Shown here one piece after another: positions 36,105 through 46,640 of a stretch of 64,000 nt of DNA. The position numbers were made by a program, and so were the translations under genes. The stretch comes from Tenrec ecaudatus. Taxonomy: Eukaryota; Chordata; Mammalia; Afrosoricida; Tenrecidae. The notes under the pieces were generated by a model, which searched no databases, was not told where the DNA came from, and saw only the letters and a program-made list of their open reading frames with translations. The first letter of the stretch is position 1; each line of letters opens with the position of its first letter. The stretch lies in the NCBI RefSeq assembly GCF_050624435.1, contig NC_134538.1, positions 114,650,437 to 114,714,436 of the forward strand, given 5' to 3'.

Positions 36105-36295
36105 GAATTTTCTGTCACAAGGTCTACATGCATTATTTCACTTATTCTAACAATGATTCTGTAGAATAAATACTATTTTCCTTGACTTTTCATTTAGAAA
36201 AACGAGTAAAGTAATATATGTAACTCAAAATCACATAGCCAGGGGCGGAAGATATAGGATTCAAATATGGATGACCGTGCCTCTGCTGTAACTTG
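36105..36295 (-). repeat. MIR-type SINE
   Basis: Reverse MIR order: 'tatttcacttattctaac', 'attctgtagaataaatac', then 'tcatttagaaaaacgag', 'atgtaactcaaaatcaca', 'tagccaggggcggaag' and 'ggattcaaatatgg'. These correspond to the MIR blocks for 'ttatttaatcctcaca', 'ttttacagatgagg', 'gtcacacagctag' and 'gggattcgaaccc'. Ancient and non-coding. Confidence 0.7.
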
Positions 36296-36362
36296 AAGAG
36301 TCATGTCTACAAGGAAGATGTTCAGGCGGCCAGCAAACAGATGAGGGAAAGCTGCCACTCAT

Positions 36363-36428
36363 CAGCCACTGGAGAGTCGGGAATCAGTCACTGGAGAGCC
36401 GGGAATCAGTCACTGGAGAGCCGGGAAT
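36363..36428. repeat. 22-bp tandem repeat, three copies
   Basis: Units at 36363-36384, 36385-36406 and 36407-36428, of the form CAGTCACTGGAGAGCCGGGA plus AT. The last two are identical and the first differs at two positions. No spacers, so not a CRISPR array. Confidence 0.95.
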
Positions 36429-36479
36429 CAACAACAATGAGATAGCAGCTCCCCCAGCATTACAAGTGAAGGTATACAC

Positions 36480-37930
36480 GACAAAACAAACAAACACAAA
36501 ATACCAAATTCTGTTGTTTTCGGCAAGGGGACCGGGGAGACTGAAACTGTACAATCTCAGTGTCTCTAGGTCGCACCTACAGTGGTGCAGCCACTATAAG
36601 CAATGACGTTGGCCATCCTCAAAATGTTTGGAACGGAATACATTATGACCTAGTCATGACACAAATAGATATAGGCACCCTTCTGTTCATTCCAACAGCA
36701 AAACAATGGAAATGATGTAAGTGACCATCAGTGACAGAATAGATAAACAAATGGTGCTACAATCACACCATATAATATTACGTAACACTAAACAACAGCC
36801 GTGGATAAAGGAAACACCTCATAACATGGATAAACCCGAAGGACATTATGCTAAGTAAAATAAATCAGTCACAAAGGACCCAACTGGGACCTTCAAAGCT
36901 CAGAAGTCATTTTCTAAGGTGCAACTATCGGCCTCTCCCTGTCTGGAGGAGAGAAAAGCCCAAAGAAAACTCAGAGATACATGAGAACAAGTTGTCCAGT
37001 GGACGAAAGCACCGTCAATGTTTGCAATGGTCTAGTGCATTTTGGGGGTCGAGTGACCTTTTCACTTAGGGGTTTCCTAAGACCATTGGAAAACACATAT
37101 TGCTATCATCTCCAGGCAGGTCACCACATGCAGATACGCCCACATACCAGTTCCCTGCATGCAGACTGCTACCCATGCTGCACCATGCTTCAAGACAAAA
37201 TGTCATTTATTTGTCATTAGAAATAAGTATTTCACGGTATATAATTACATATTGTTTTGTGATTCATCACTATACTTTCTTTATGTTCAATTTGTAACAG
37301 TGAAAAACACATCCTGCGTATCAGATATTTACATGATGATTCATAACCATAGCAAAATTGCAGTGATGAAGTAGCAACGAAAACAATTTTATGGTTGGGG
37401 TCACCACAACATGAGTAACTGTACTAAAGGGTCACAGCCTTAGGAAGGTTGAGAACCACTGGTCTAGTGCAAACATCAGTGTCCATGGCCCGGAAGCCAG
37501 GAGAACTCATTGTACTCGGCTACCACTACCAACTGCTTTGAAATTTTTGAATCACTTTACAAGGACCTGGATAAAGTATAGAAGAAATGTGAAATAGAAA
37601 CGCAAACTGTCCCCCAAAACTGCGGAGACTATGGTCCTTCAGCACCCCTCAGGGGAGGAACGAACTCACCCTCATGGCTCAATGTCTAGCTAAATAGGCA
37701 CTAGGGAGAGCTGTACATCCCAGAAAAGCTGCTCGTTTGAGGAGAGAAGGGCAAAGCTCAGGAAGACTAGGAAAGAAGAAGAACTGGACACTTGGAACAA
37801 GGAAGCAGGGGAATAAATGATGCTGTATTTGGGGGATTACAGTCAGTGACTTGAAGTAAAATGTGTATTAATTCTTGCATAGAAAAACAATCTGCTGTTT
37901 AAACCTTTATCAATTCACAATACTTTTTGT
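36480..37930 (+). mobile_element. Old L1 3' end, split by a SPIN element
   Basis: Plus strand. 'gaatagataaacaaatgg', 'aacatggataaacccgaagg' and 'acattatgctaagtaaaat' at 36738-36865 are hallmark blocks of the mammalian L1M ORF2 end and 3' UTR. The 3' UTR continues after 37470 ('ggggaataaatgatgctg', 'gggggattacagtcag') to about 37930. The SPIN at 37038-37461 interrupts it at a GTCTAGTG site. Confidence 0.75.
37038..37461 (-). mobile_element. SPIN-type hAT transposon, 424 bp, non-autonomous
   Basis: The right end in reverse is CAGTGGTTCTCAACCTTCC, the SPIN terminus, and the last 200 bp match the copy at 8798 closely. The left end keeps the subterminal block 'tttgggggtcgagtgacc' and 'cctaagaccattggaaaac' but has lost most of the terminal repeat. 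The element is bounded by a perfect 8-bp duplication, GTCTAGTG, at 37030-37037 and 37462-37469. Eight bases is the size made by hAT transposases. It encodes no transposase, so it was moved in trans. It sits in an old L1 3' UTR, which reads through when one duplication copy is removed. SPIN elements are known from tenrec, bushbaby, a vesper bat, opossum, murine rodents, a lizard and a frog, explained by horizontal transfer. Confidence 0.88.
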
Positions 37931-38154
37931 TTTGTTTTGTTTAATATTTTTACTTGGTTAGTACATTCATCAGAAACATACATTTTACTGAAGAAGAAAT
38001 ATGTTTGCACAAGTTTTGTACTTCACTAATGAATAATAAATTAGAGGTAGATTAGGCTGGAGAAATATTGTATGATTGGGACGTTTTAAGTGGCCCCAAT
38101 TTTTTCATCTTTGGGCATGGATAAGTCTTTAGGCTAGCAAATTGGATAGTGGAC

Positions 38155-38760
38155 ACTGAAGAAAATTAGAGTTGAAATGGTCAAGAATTCAGTCTTGCTT
38201 GGATCCTCAATCAGTGCTCATGGAAGCAGCAATCAAGAGGTCATAGGGTGCATTGCACGGGGATAGTCTCTTGCTGAGAGTTCTTTAAAGTGATGTAAAG
38301 CAAGGATGTTCCCTGGAAAACTAAGGTTCACCTGACCCAAGCCTTGGTGTTTCAATCAGCACGTATGTATGCAACCAAGGAATGTGGAAGAAGGAGGACA
38401 GAAGAACTGATGGATTTGAATATGGTGCTGTCAAAGAACACTGAACGTGCCATTGACTCCCAGAAGAACAAATACATCTGTCTCGGGAGAACAGTCAGAA
38501 TGCGCTTTAGAAGCAAGGATGACTAGACTTCATCTCATGCAGTGTGGACTTGTTAGGAGAGACCAGTCCCTGGCGAAGGACATCATGCTTGATAAAGTGC
38601 AGAGCTGTATACAGGAGGAAGGCCCAACAAATGTGGCTGCCACACCCAGCTCAAACGTAACCATTGTGCCCCTAAAAATGGCATGTGACATGGCAGTGTT
38701 TTGTTCTGCTGTGCAGTCACTGTGACTTTAAACCAACGTGACCACCCACAGCCACAACTA
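38155..38760 (+). mobile_element. RTE-type LINE 3' fragment
   Basis: Plus strand with the ordered RTE C-terminal blocks: 'gcttggatcctcaatcag', 'tcacctgacccaagcc', 'gagagaccagtccctggc' and 'aggacatcatgcttgataaa'. Near 38697 there is 'tgttttgttctgctgtgc', close to the 3' end. Collinear with 22755-23245. Frame broken. Confidence 0.85.
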
Positions 38761-41299
38761 TATGACCGAAATGCCCTAAGATGGAATCAGACCGTTCCGA
38801 AGAGAAATTCCACTTGAATCATTTAGCATCTTCTTTACTCGATAAACACTAAAAAGAAGCTTGATGTGATCAACCCGTCTTTATTCAATCCACAAACAAA
38901 AGACCAAGAGAACAAGTTCCTGGAAAGTGTCTGTGAGGTGGTGCTGAGAAAGGAAAGTGCCTAGACCAGTGATGATGGCAACGTGTTTGAGAAATATGAA
39001 TCTGTTTGTATAAAACATTCTTCTGCATTTCTAGAGAACTTGGAGGCTTTTCCAAAAATGAGTGAAAATAGAAACACTGTGTGAGTTTTATAACAAAATT
39101 AGGAATGTCTTAAATGTCCTTTAAATCAGTTCTGTGAAATAGAATGCAATGTTTTCTTATGTATTTGGAGTTACAAATGAGAAGAGTATTTAAGAAATTA
39201 AATTTAAAAAAGTAGGCATAGCAGTGCACAGATTTAGACAGGGACAATTTTAATCTTCGGTTGCTGTGAACAAGCTTGTTAATTGTCTTGTTGATGTCTT
39301 CTATGTCTTTATTGATTTCTGTATGTTTGATCCAGATATTGTGATGTGAACTGAGGAGAGTTAAGTCAACTAAGCCATGTAACTGTGTTCAAGAGGGTCA
39401 AGAAGGCCACAGGATAATTTGGGAACATATATAATGAGCTAATTTAATATAGGAAGATAAATTACGATAATGTATTTGGATACACCAATGTTTGTGTAAT
39501 GTATCATGTTGGGGATATCTGGGAATTACCTAGAAGCATCAGCCTAAGAGATTTTTTGAAAAGTCATTAATGCTTCATGGAAAAGCAGTAGCCTGGCAGT
39601 GCAGCCAAACTGTTCAGCTTCGCAGACACACCTCTCTGTGATGCTCTGTTATTCTCCTCATAAACTCATGCAATTGCGCTGCCTGAAACAGTATGAACCA
39701 AGGAAAAGGGAATGGGAAAGGGCTGAAATCCCCAAGAAAATAAGAAAAAATGATTGATGTGTCTTCCCTCTATGGAGAGAGTAGGTACCAGAGTACCTTT
39801 ATATTTCAGAACTCTAGGTATGATTGTGTTGACTTGGATCCTTGTTGCAGGTCCTCTTCCATTGGATATCAACATTAATGTCCGCACAGGAGGCATGCTA
39901 AAGCTCGAGAAGGAGTGCAGGAGCTAGAAGGCTTCACCGTGGTAGTCACCAGGAAGTAGGAAACCTTTTCAAGAGAATCCATCTGGGAAACCGGGTTCTT
40001 AATGGATAACGGGGATTTTAGCAGCAATCCAAGACTAAATTGGATAGATTATAAAATTGGAAGAAAAGGAATGTTTCTCTGTGAGATCCTAGTAATTGCT
40101 GTTTAAACAAGGTTATCTATATCAGGAACGAAAATTACTCAATTTTGTGAATTTTATTTCTTATTGTAGCGATAATAAACTTTAAAATACATTTCTTAAT
40201 TGTCCATAGCCAATAAATATCTGTATTCTTGACTTCAATTGCAAATGAAAATGCTCCTACGTTAAGGAGATTTAATGACAATCGAATCTGAAACTATTTT
40301 TGTTACATGTGGTTGAGAAATTCAAAGTATTTTCATAACTATCTCTATATTTGTTTAGACATTCTTAGGATATGCGCTTGTGCTGTTAATTTAGCAAAAA
40401 AATATAAAATACAATCCCAAATCAGTCCAAAGGCAGTTATGTACAATATATGTACAATAGTATAAATGTCAGAATCCTGGAAGAAACAGCTGGCATACTC
40501 AAATTGGGTAATTTGAGGAGAGTTTAATAAAGGGACTATTTATAAAAGTGTGAGCAGGGCATAAGCAAACCACAAGGGATAGTGTTATATCCCAGGGTAT
40601 GTAATAGAAGACGCCTCTCCCAACCAGGGTACCGAAGATAGGGGAGAAGTATCCTTAGGATTTTCAAAAAGAAGCAGGAAAATTGTAGGCTCCCATGACA
40701 TTCTTCCTGAAGGGTGCCACAGAAAGAAACACATGGCCTTATTCTCCATCATCTCTCTCATTCCCGATTCTAATCTCCCTTTGGTTTCTCTGATAGGCAA
40801 ATAGGAGGACACTTCAAGAAGTTCCTGGAGAAATTCCACACAGATCTTATCATTGCATTTCACCACCAGTTTTGGGAGCCCCCTTGTGTAAGACTGAAGC
40901 CCTAAGGGCCAGTTGATTCCATTCTTGTCCTTATATTAGGCCTCCTAGACACAGACAAGAATCAAGAGAAGAACTGAAGGGATAAGCATGGCATAGGACA
41001 TCCGACACCCATATGGATCGTTTTACTCTAAACAGACATGTGACATTTCATTCAAAGAAAGCTAGTTTCTAATTGCCCTAATCAATAAATGCCAAATAGA
41101 TATAAACAAATGAATAATATAGTTTTGAGATTTGTAGGTATGATATTTGCAGCCTTCCTGAGGTCCATGTATTGATTAAAATTATGTCCATATTTTGTTC
41201 ACTCCAAGTTCAACAAGTTCACTCAAGCCCTTTGTACTCTGTCCTCATTACTCAAGCGGCAAACCCATCTGTCTCCCTATTCCTCTGTACCTGGCAACC
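38761..41299. other. Mostly unassigned DNA; one possible old repeat
   Basis: No gene. The stretch 40485-41040 ('gaagaaacagctggcatac', 'gtaatttgaggagagttt', 'aaagggactatttataaaag') looks like a widespread old mammalian interspersed repeat, but I cannot name the family. Confidence 0.4.
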
Positions 41300-41364
41300 C
41301 CGGCCATATCTTGTCCTCTGAGAAGGAGGAGAATTTCTAACCTTCTAAAGGTTTACAGTCTCTG

Positions 41365-42925
41365 TGGAGACAGGGCATGCTACCCCACCAGACTCGACCA
41401 GAAGACACTCCTAAAGGTCAACAAACAGATCTTGAATTATTTATAGGCTTTTCCTTTTTTATTGTTGGGTTTTGTTGTTGTTCTTGTTTCCTTTTGTTGC
41501 TTTTGTTTTGCTCTGTCTTATTTTTGTGCATATTAATGTGTCTGCATATCTATCTAGTTAAGATAAAAAGGATAAACAATCTGGAGGAGAAAACAACTGG
41601 ACCAATGGTTCCTGGGGGACATGGGAGAGGGGAAGGCAGGGAAAAGGAAGTGGGTGTTAACAAACCCAGGGACAAGGTAACAACAAGTGATCTAAAATTA
41701 ATAGTGAGCAGGGTATAGGGGGCCTGATAGGATTTGATCAAGGGCAATGTATCTGAGAGGAATTACTGAAACCCTAATGAAGGCTGAACATGATAGTGGG
41801 ACAAGAGGAAAGTAAAAGGAGGAGGCAAAGGGCATTTAAAGAGGTCTAAATACAGGTATGTATATATGTAAATATATTTATATATGACGATGGGGAAATG
41901 GATCTATGTACATATATTTATAGGTTTAGTATTAAGGTAGCAGAGGGACATTGTGCCTCTACTCAAGTACTTCCTCAATGCAAGAATACTTTGTTCTATT
42001 AAACTGGCATTCCATGATGGAAACCTTCCCAACACAATCACTGAAGACAAAGCGGGTGCATGTGATGAAGAAAAAAGCGGGTCATTGTGATGAAGAAAGC
42101 TGATGGTGCCCGGCTATCAAAAGATGTAGTGTATGGGTTCTTAAAAGCTTGAAGATAAACAAGAAGCCATATAGCTGAGAAGCAACAAAGCCCACATGGA
42201 AGAAGCATACAAGCCTATGTGATCATGAGGTGTTGATAGGATCAGGTATCAGGCATCAAAGATCCAGAACAAAAAAAAATCATATCCTTGTGAATGAGGG
42301 GGAGTGTGAAGTGGAGACCCAAAACCCATCTATAGGCAATTGGACATCCCTTTACAGAAGGGCCACAGGAAAGAAATGCGCCAGTCAGGGTGCAGTATAA
42401 CACTGATGAAACATAAACTTTCTGCTAGTTCTTTAATGCTTCCTCCCCCACACTATCATGACCCCAATTCTACCTTTAAAATCTGGTTAGACTAGATCAT
42501 TCACACTGGTATAAATAAGAACTGGAAACACAGGGAATCCAGCACAGATAAACCCATCAGAACCAATAATGAGAGTAGCCATACCAGGAGGGGAAGGGGA
42601 AGCTGGGGGGGGGGGGGATCGGGAACCAATCACAATTATCTACATATAAGCCCCTCCCAGGGGGTAGACAAAGGAAAGTAGGTGAAGGGAGACATCGGTC
42701 CGTGTAAAACATGAAAAAATAATAATAATTTATAAACTATCAAGGATTCATGAGGGATCGAGGGTGGGGGAGGGTGGGAAAAATGATATCAAGGGCTCAA
42801 GTAGAAAGAAAATATTTTGAAAATGATGATGCAACAAATATACAAACGTGCTAGACGCAATGGGTGGATGGATGGATGGATTGTGATAAGAGTTGTACGA
42901 TCTCTCAATAACATTATTTTTTAAT
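41365..42925 (+). mobile_element. L1 3' end, 1.56 kb, inside an AfroSINE
   Basis: Plus strand and collinear with 61390-62942 over nearly its whole length: 'cactcctaaaggtcaacaaa', 'gatggtgcccggctatcaaa', 'gatcatgaggtgttgatagg', 'gggagacatcgg', then a decayed AATAAC in place of AATAAA before the A-rich tail. It is bounded by GGTTTACAGTCTCTG (41350-41364) and GGTGTACAGTCTCAG (42926-42940), a 15-bp target duplication with two differences. Only 3' UTR is present. A poly-G tract lies at 42605-42617. Confidence 0.85.
42605..42617. repeat. Poly-G tract (13 G) in L1 3' UTR
   Basis: Thirteen consecutive G within the purine-rich part of the L1 3' UTR. The related copies at 16369-16784 and 60958-62942 lack it, so it expanded in this copy. 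Confidence 0.95.
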
Positions 42926-43029
42926 GGTGTACAGTCTCAGAAACCCACAGGGTCAGTCCTACCCTGTCCCATAGGGTCCTTGAGTCTCTATTGAATTGAT
43001 GGCAATGAGTTTAGTCTGGTTTTCATAGG

Positions 43030-43760
43030 CAGAGCTGGAGGTCTCATCACAGCATTAAAGGGTGTTTCACAATTGGATTTTCTGCCTCTTGTTTTCTGTT
43101 CCTCTTTTATACCAATCCCATGTGAGATGGCAATTGTAACCCTTCCAATCCTCACACCTATTCATACCTCGCTGAGCAGTCATCACTTGCTAAGAGAGAT
43201 AAAAATCACTTCACCATGAGAGTTTCAGTTCAAGTAGAAAGACAAACCTTCATGGCAAGTTGGTTGTTAGATTCTTTAAGATAAGCAGGGTCTTTCAAAT
43301 CAATGTAAATCACATTCCACAGGTAGTCCAAACCAATATAGAAATACCCTATATACTGGTGTATAAGCTGAGTTTTTCAGCACATTTTTAATGCAGAATT
43401 TGTGGTAAAATTAGGCGCCTCAGCCAATATTTGGGTTGACTTATATTTGAGTACATATGGGAATCCATTCTCTAGCCATCAGGACAATTAATATTAAATA
43501 GAATACATGTGAGGAGGCCTGTTCTGTATTATTGGGAAGACACTCATGGATGTTAAAGTCCCTAGTTTAAAAACATTTTATTACCTCAGCGCTCACCCAA
43601 TATTTTCCGTGTGTGTGCTCATCATCTATGCATGACCCTGTGCACCCAGAGTGAGCTTCCTTCGCCATCCTCCTGAAGAGGTCTCAGGGCAATCATATAT
43701 CAATAACATATATGCGATATACAACTTCTTCCATGGGAGGAGAGGTTATATATATGTATT
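43030..43760. other. Unassigned non-coding DNA
   Basis: No gene or nameable repeat. Confidence 0.5.
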
Positions 43761-43761
43761 T

Positions 43762-43840
43762 GAGACAGCTCCAAAAAGTACATGGAAAAAATTGAATTAA
43801 AATATAATGGCATTTCCTGAAAACTTATAGAAGCCGTTTT
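43762..43840. mobile_element. Mariner-related MITE candidate, about 80 bp
   Basis: The left end 'gacagctccaaaaagtacat' and the right end in reverse 'aacggcttctataagttttc' form imperfect inverted repeats resembling the mariner ends at 2009-3298 ('cttcaaaatgttcatgg'). The AT-rich middle has no coding capacity. A TA target duplication is not certain. Confidence 0.45.
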
Positions 43841-44129
43841 TGCACACATGTTTGTGTAAATATACGTATATATGTATGTATGTATATATATATGTGTGTT
43901 TGTATGTGTATATAGAGGAAGAAAGAGAATGAACACTGGTTTTCTGCCAAACCCTGTAAACTTTACAGTGCATTGAAAGGCACTCATTTAAATTCACACT
44001 TTGGCCTTATACCACATGGCTGTTCTCCTCTCTACTGCATGGCTTTCCTAGGAAGAACAAACTTCAAAGATTAAAAAGGCATAAAGACTACACCTGTGAT
44101 GCATATTTAATGCAAAAAGGATTCTTAAA
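43841..44129. other. TA/TG-rich simple sequence and unassigned DNA
   Basis: An imperfect (TATG/TA)n run spans about 43858-43912. Nothing else recognised. Confidence 0.6.
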
Positions 44130-44140
44130 ATGGCATCTCA

Positions 44141-44179
44141 ATACTACACTTGATCTTAGCCAAAAGGCCGAGAAGCGAT
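44141..44179 (-). pseudogene. RNU2 (pseudogene fragment): U2 snRNA 3'-truncated retropseudogene (39 nt)
   Basis: Read on the minus strand, these 39 bases equal the first 39 nt of U2 spliceosomal snRNA. They start ATCGCTTCTCGGCC and end GTGTAGTAT, with no mismatch that I can see. That part of U2 contains the 5' stem and the branch-point recognition sequence GTAGTA. The rest of U2 (about 150 nt) is absent. The flanks are identical over 14 bases, ATGGCATCTCAATA, at 44130-44143 and 44178-44191; the outermost bases are shared with the U2 ends. This is the signature of L1-mediated retroposition of a U2 RNA. There is no promoter (no proximal sequence element) and no 3' box, so it is not a functional gene. 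Confidence 0.9.
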
Positions 44180-44191
44180 GGCATCTCAATA

Positions 44192-46436
44192 ATTATAGAC
44201 AATGATAACTATCAATCTTCATTTTTCAGATGCCACAGTCATTAGGATTAGAATGATATGTCATTTGTATTATGTATTTTTCAAAACCTTGTGCACCGAA
44301 ATCATCCCCCTTTCTCTTGGCTTACAACACTGGTTATTGGGAGTAGGTATTAGATGTTTATGACAGAATGTAACTACATGTGTACTGTGCAGAAGTATTT
44401 TAAATGTCTTCTTCTTTGTTTGTCGATTGGGATGTGATGCTACCGCAATATTAGATCTAATTCTTTGCTCAATTTCGGCATTTAAAAATCACATTGATTT
44501 CATCTAGTACTTTAATGTCTTGGTCATTCTAGTAGAAAACAGTCAGAATGAAGTAACTATAGATGTGACTATTATTTTAATACTATATTGTTATGAAGTA
44601 TGTCTGATGACTTTTTTGGAGGCAATTTTTTTTAAGTTCTTTAGAGATTCTCTGGAACATGTAAAAAGTCTGGGCTCTCCCAGACCCTGTTTTTTATACG
44701 GTTTTATGGTCTCTGCTTGTTCATTTAAAGACATTTTTTTAAAACAGTTAGTCATGGGGGAGTCTAGGGCAAAATGTGTGATTTCTGACACCTTTTCTGT
44801 TCCCAAGAGCATGATTCTGAATTTATGTTCCCTGTCCTGAGTGCTGTTCTTTAGGGACACAGACAACGGAACGCCTCTTTTCATAGTAAATTTGTGATTC
44901 TCTACTCCTTGAATATGAAACGCTCTTAAATATTTGGAAAGATCTCATGTCTTCCATGGTTTTACCTCCGAGTGACGCATTATCTTTCTAAATGCTCTCC
45001 CATGTTTAAAATATACCATATATTCATTTTGTATATTGAAATGGAATAAGAAGATATACTTTACATGGTGTTCAGTAATGCTCTCAGGGGAAATTTACTA
45101 CATAGCCAACTAATAAATAATCATGCTTAAACTTGGCATCCAAGTCTGTTTAAGTGCTTCTCAGAAATTAGCCCATTAATCTTCGTGAGACTGCTTGTAA
45201 AGTAGACAGCAAGTTATCTTATTCTTCCCACTTTCTTCTAATAAGTCACTCCCGCTGCCTAAATTTGTGCAGCCTATTGTGGCTATGTCCCACCAGACAG
45301 GTTCTTCTCAAACTACTCTGCAGAGTGGAGCATGCGCTGGATGGATTTCTTCACGCCCCGTCAGTGGGATGACCTAGGAAGTTTACACTGGACCCTTACG
45401 GATCTGGTTAGATGTGAGCCACAGGTACACACACTATATATTGGGTGACATTTGAGAACTTAAAGATGAACTTTCTCATCAAGGAAGTGCTGAGGCCTCT
45501 TCTTTATTTTCTTTATTCTTTATTTTCTGGTCATGAAAAGATTAATCTATCAACGCTACAACAAACTATAAAAGCAGTTCTGTTAGTTCCGTGTGGGCCC
45601 AGCAAAAGGAATACGCTTGTTTGGCTCATTTTTCACTTCTTATCACACCGATGACAGTATTCTTCTTGTTTTACAGAAGGATGCCCTGGGCCATACTGAG
45701 ATAAAGTGTCCTATGCCATGCGGTGATATAACTGTTTAATTGCTGAGTTGCACGCTCTTGTATACAGCTCTGGCTGCCTCTCAAATTTGTTCCCTCTCTC
45801 TTTAAGATATCTATCAGGGTTTCTGCAATTACATTACACTTGAAACTTAGAATTATAAAATGTAGAGTTAGAAGTTACTGATTATTAATCCTTTGAAAAA
45901 CACAAACTTGTTTGTGAAGCTGTAAAATCCAAAGGAGAAAGAAAAAGTGACACGGGGATGATTTTTGACTTCTTTCAGCTACCCAGTGGGAAGGAAAAGC
46001 AAAGGCCAATTTCTCTAAGACTGAAGTCAGACATGCTCACCCTGCAAACTTCCCACTAATCCGATATCAAATGACCGTCCGTCCCTCAGCTCTCTACATT
46101 TTTAGCTGGGTTCGACAATACATGGCAGTGGACGCACAGAGCTCACACAAATTCTAGTGATTTTTCTGTGCTTTTCTCAAGGAAGTTAACAAGGTACATA
46201 TGCTCAGGATACAATTATTCAGGTGGGACAGCATCTCAGACATTCCAGAAGCAGGTCTATCTCTGGCTCAAAGGCAAAAGGCTCTCACTCATATGCCCCA
46301 TTGGCCGGTACAGTGCTCCTGCAGTGTTATGAGGCCCTTGTAGGACTACTAACAAATGCCCAAAGGGAAAGCCACCCTACCAAGGCCATCAGCGTGCTTG
46401 AAGGTATCCAACACTAGCGCTGTGGTTAGCAAACCT
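44192..46436. other. Unassigned non-coding DNA
   Basis: No gene or nameable repeat. Overlapping frames at 44520-44884 lack known domains. Confidence 0.5.
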
Positions 46437-46640
46437 CCCAATCCTAAACCCACTCCACGAAGTAGTTTCTGATTCCGAGCAGCGCCATGTGCCCATGTGG
46501 GATTGCCAAAGCTGCCGATCTTTACGGGTGTAAATAGCAACTTCTCTTTCCCGCAGAACAGCTCGTGGGTTTGAACCGCAGTTCATAGTCCACTGCTTAT
46601 CTGACAGTGCAATCAGCAAACCCAGCCCACTCCCAGTTAA
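46437..46640 (-). mobile_element. AfroSINE variant
   Basis: In reverse it carries the tRNA-like head ('cgtgggtttgaaccgcag', 'ttcatagtccactgctta'), then 'gatctttacgggtgtaaat' and 'cttctctttcccgcag', and the 3' block ('ctgattccgagcagcgcc'). Order is complete but the body is diverged, possibly an older AfroSINE subfamily. Confidence 0.7.

Larger units (their letters stand above)
41300..43026 (+). mobile_element. AfroSINE split by an L1 insertion
   Basis: The middle of an AfroSINE ends at about 41364 ('gagaaggaggagaatttc', 'ggtttacagtctctg'). The 3' half resumes at 42926 with 'ggtgtacagtctcagaaacc', 'agtcctaccctgtcccatag' and 'gatggcaatgagtttagtc'. The L1 at 41365-42925 lies between. The left boundary of the SINE is not clear. 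Confidence 0.65.

Noticed and set aside
36363-36428. CRISPR-like array
   Set aside because: Direct tandem units without spacers, in a mammalian repeat context.
44141-44179. U2 snRNA as a working gene
   Set aside because: Only the first 39 nt are present, with no snRNA promoter or 3' box, and direct repeats on both sides show retroposition.
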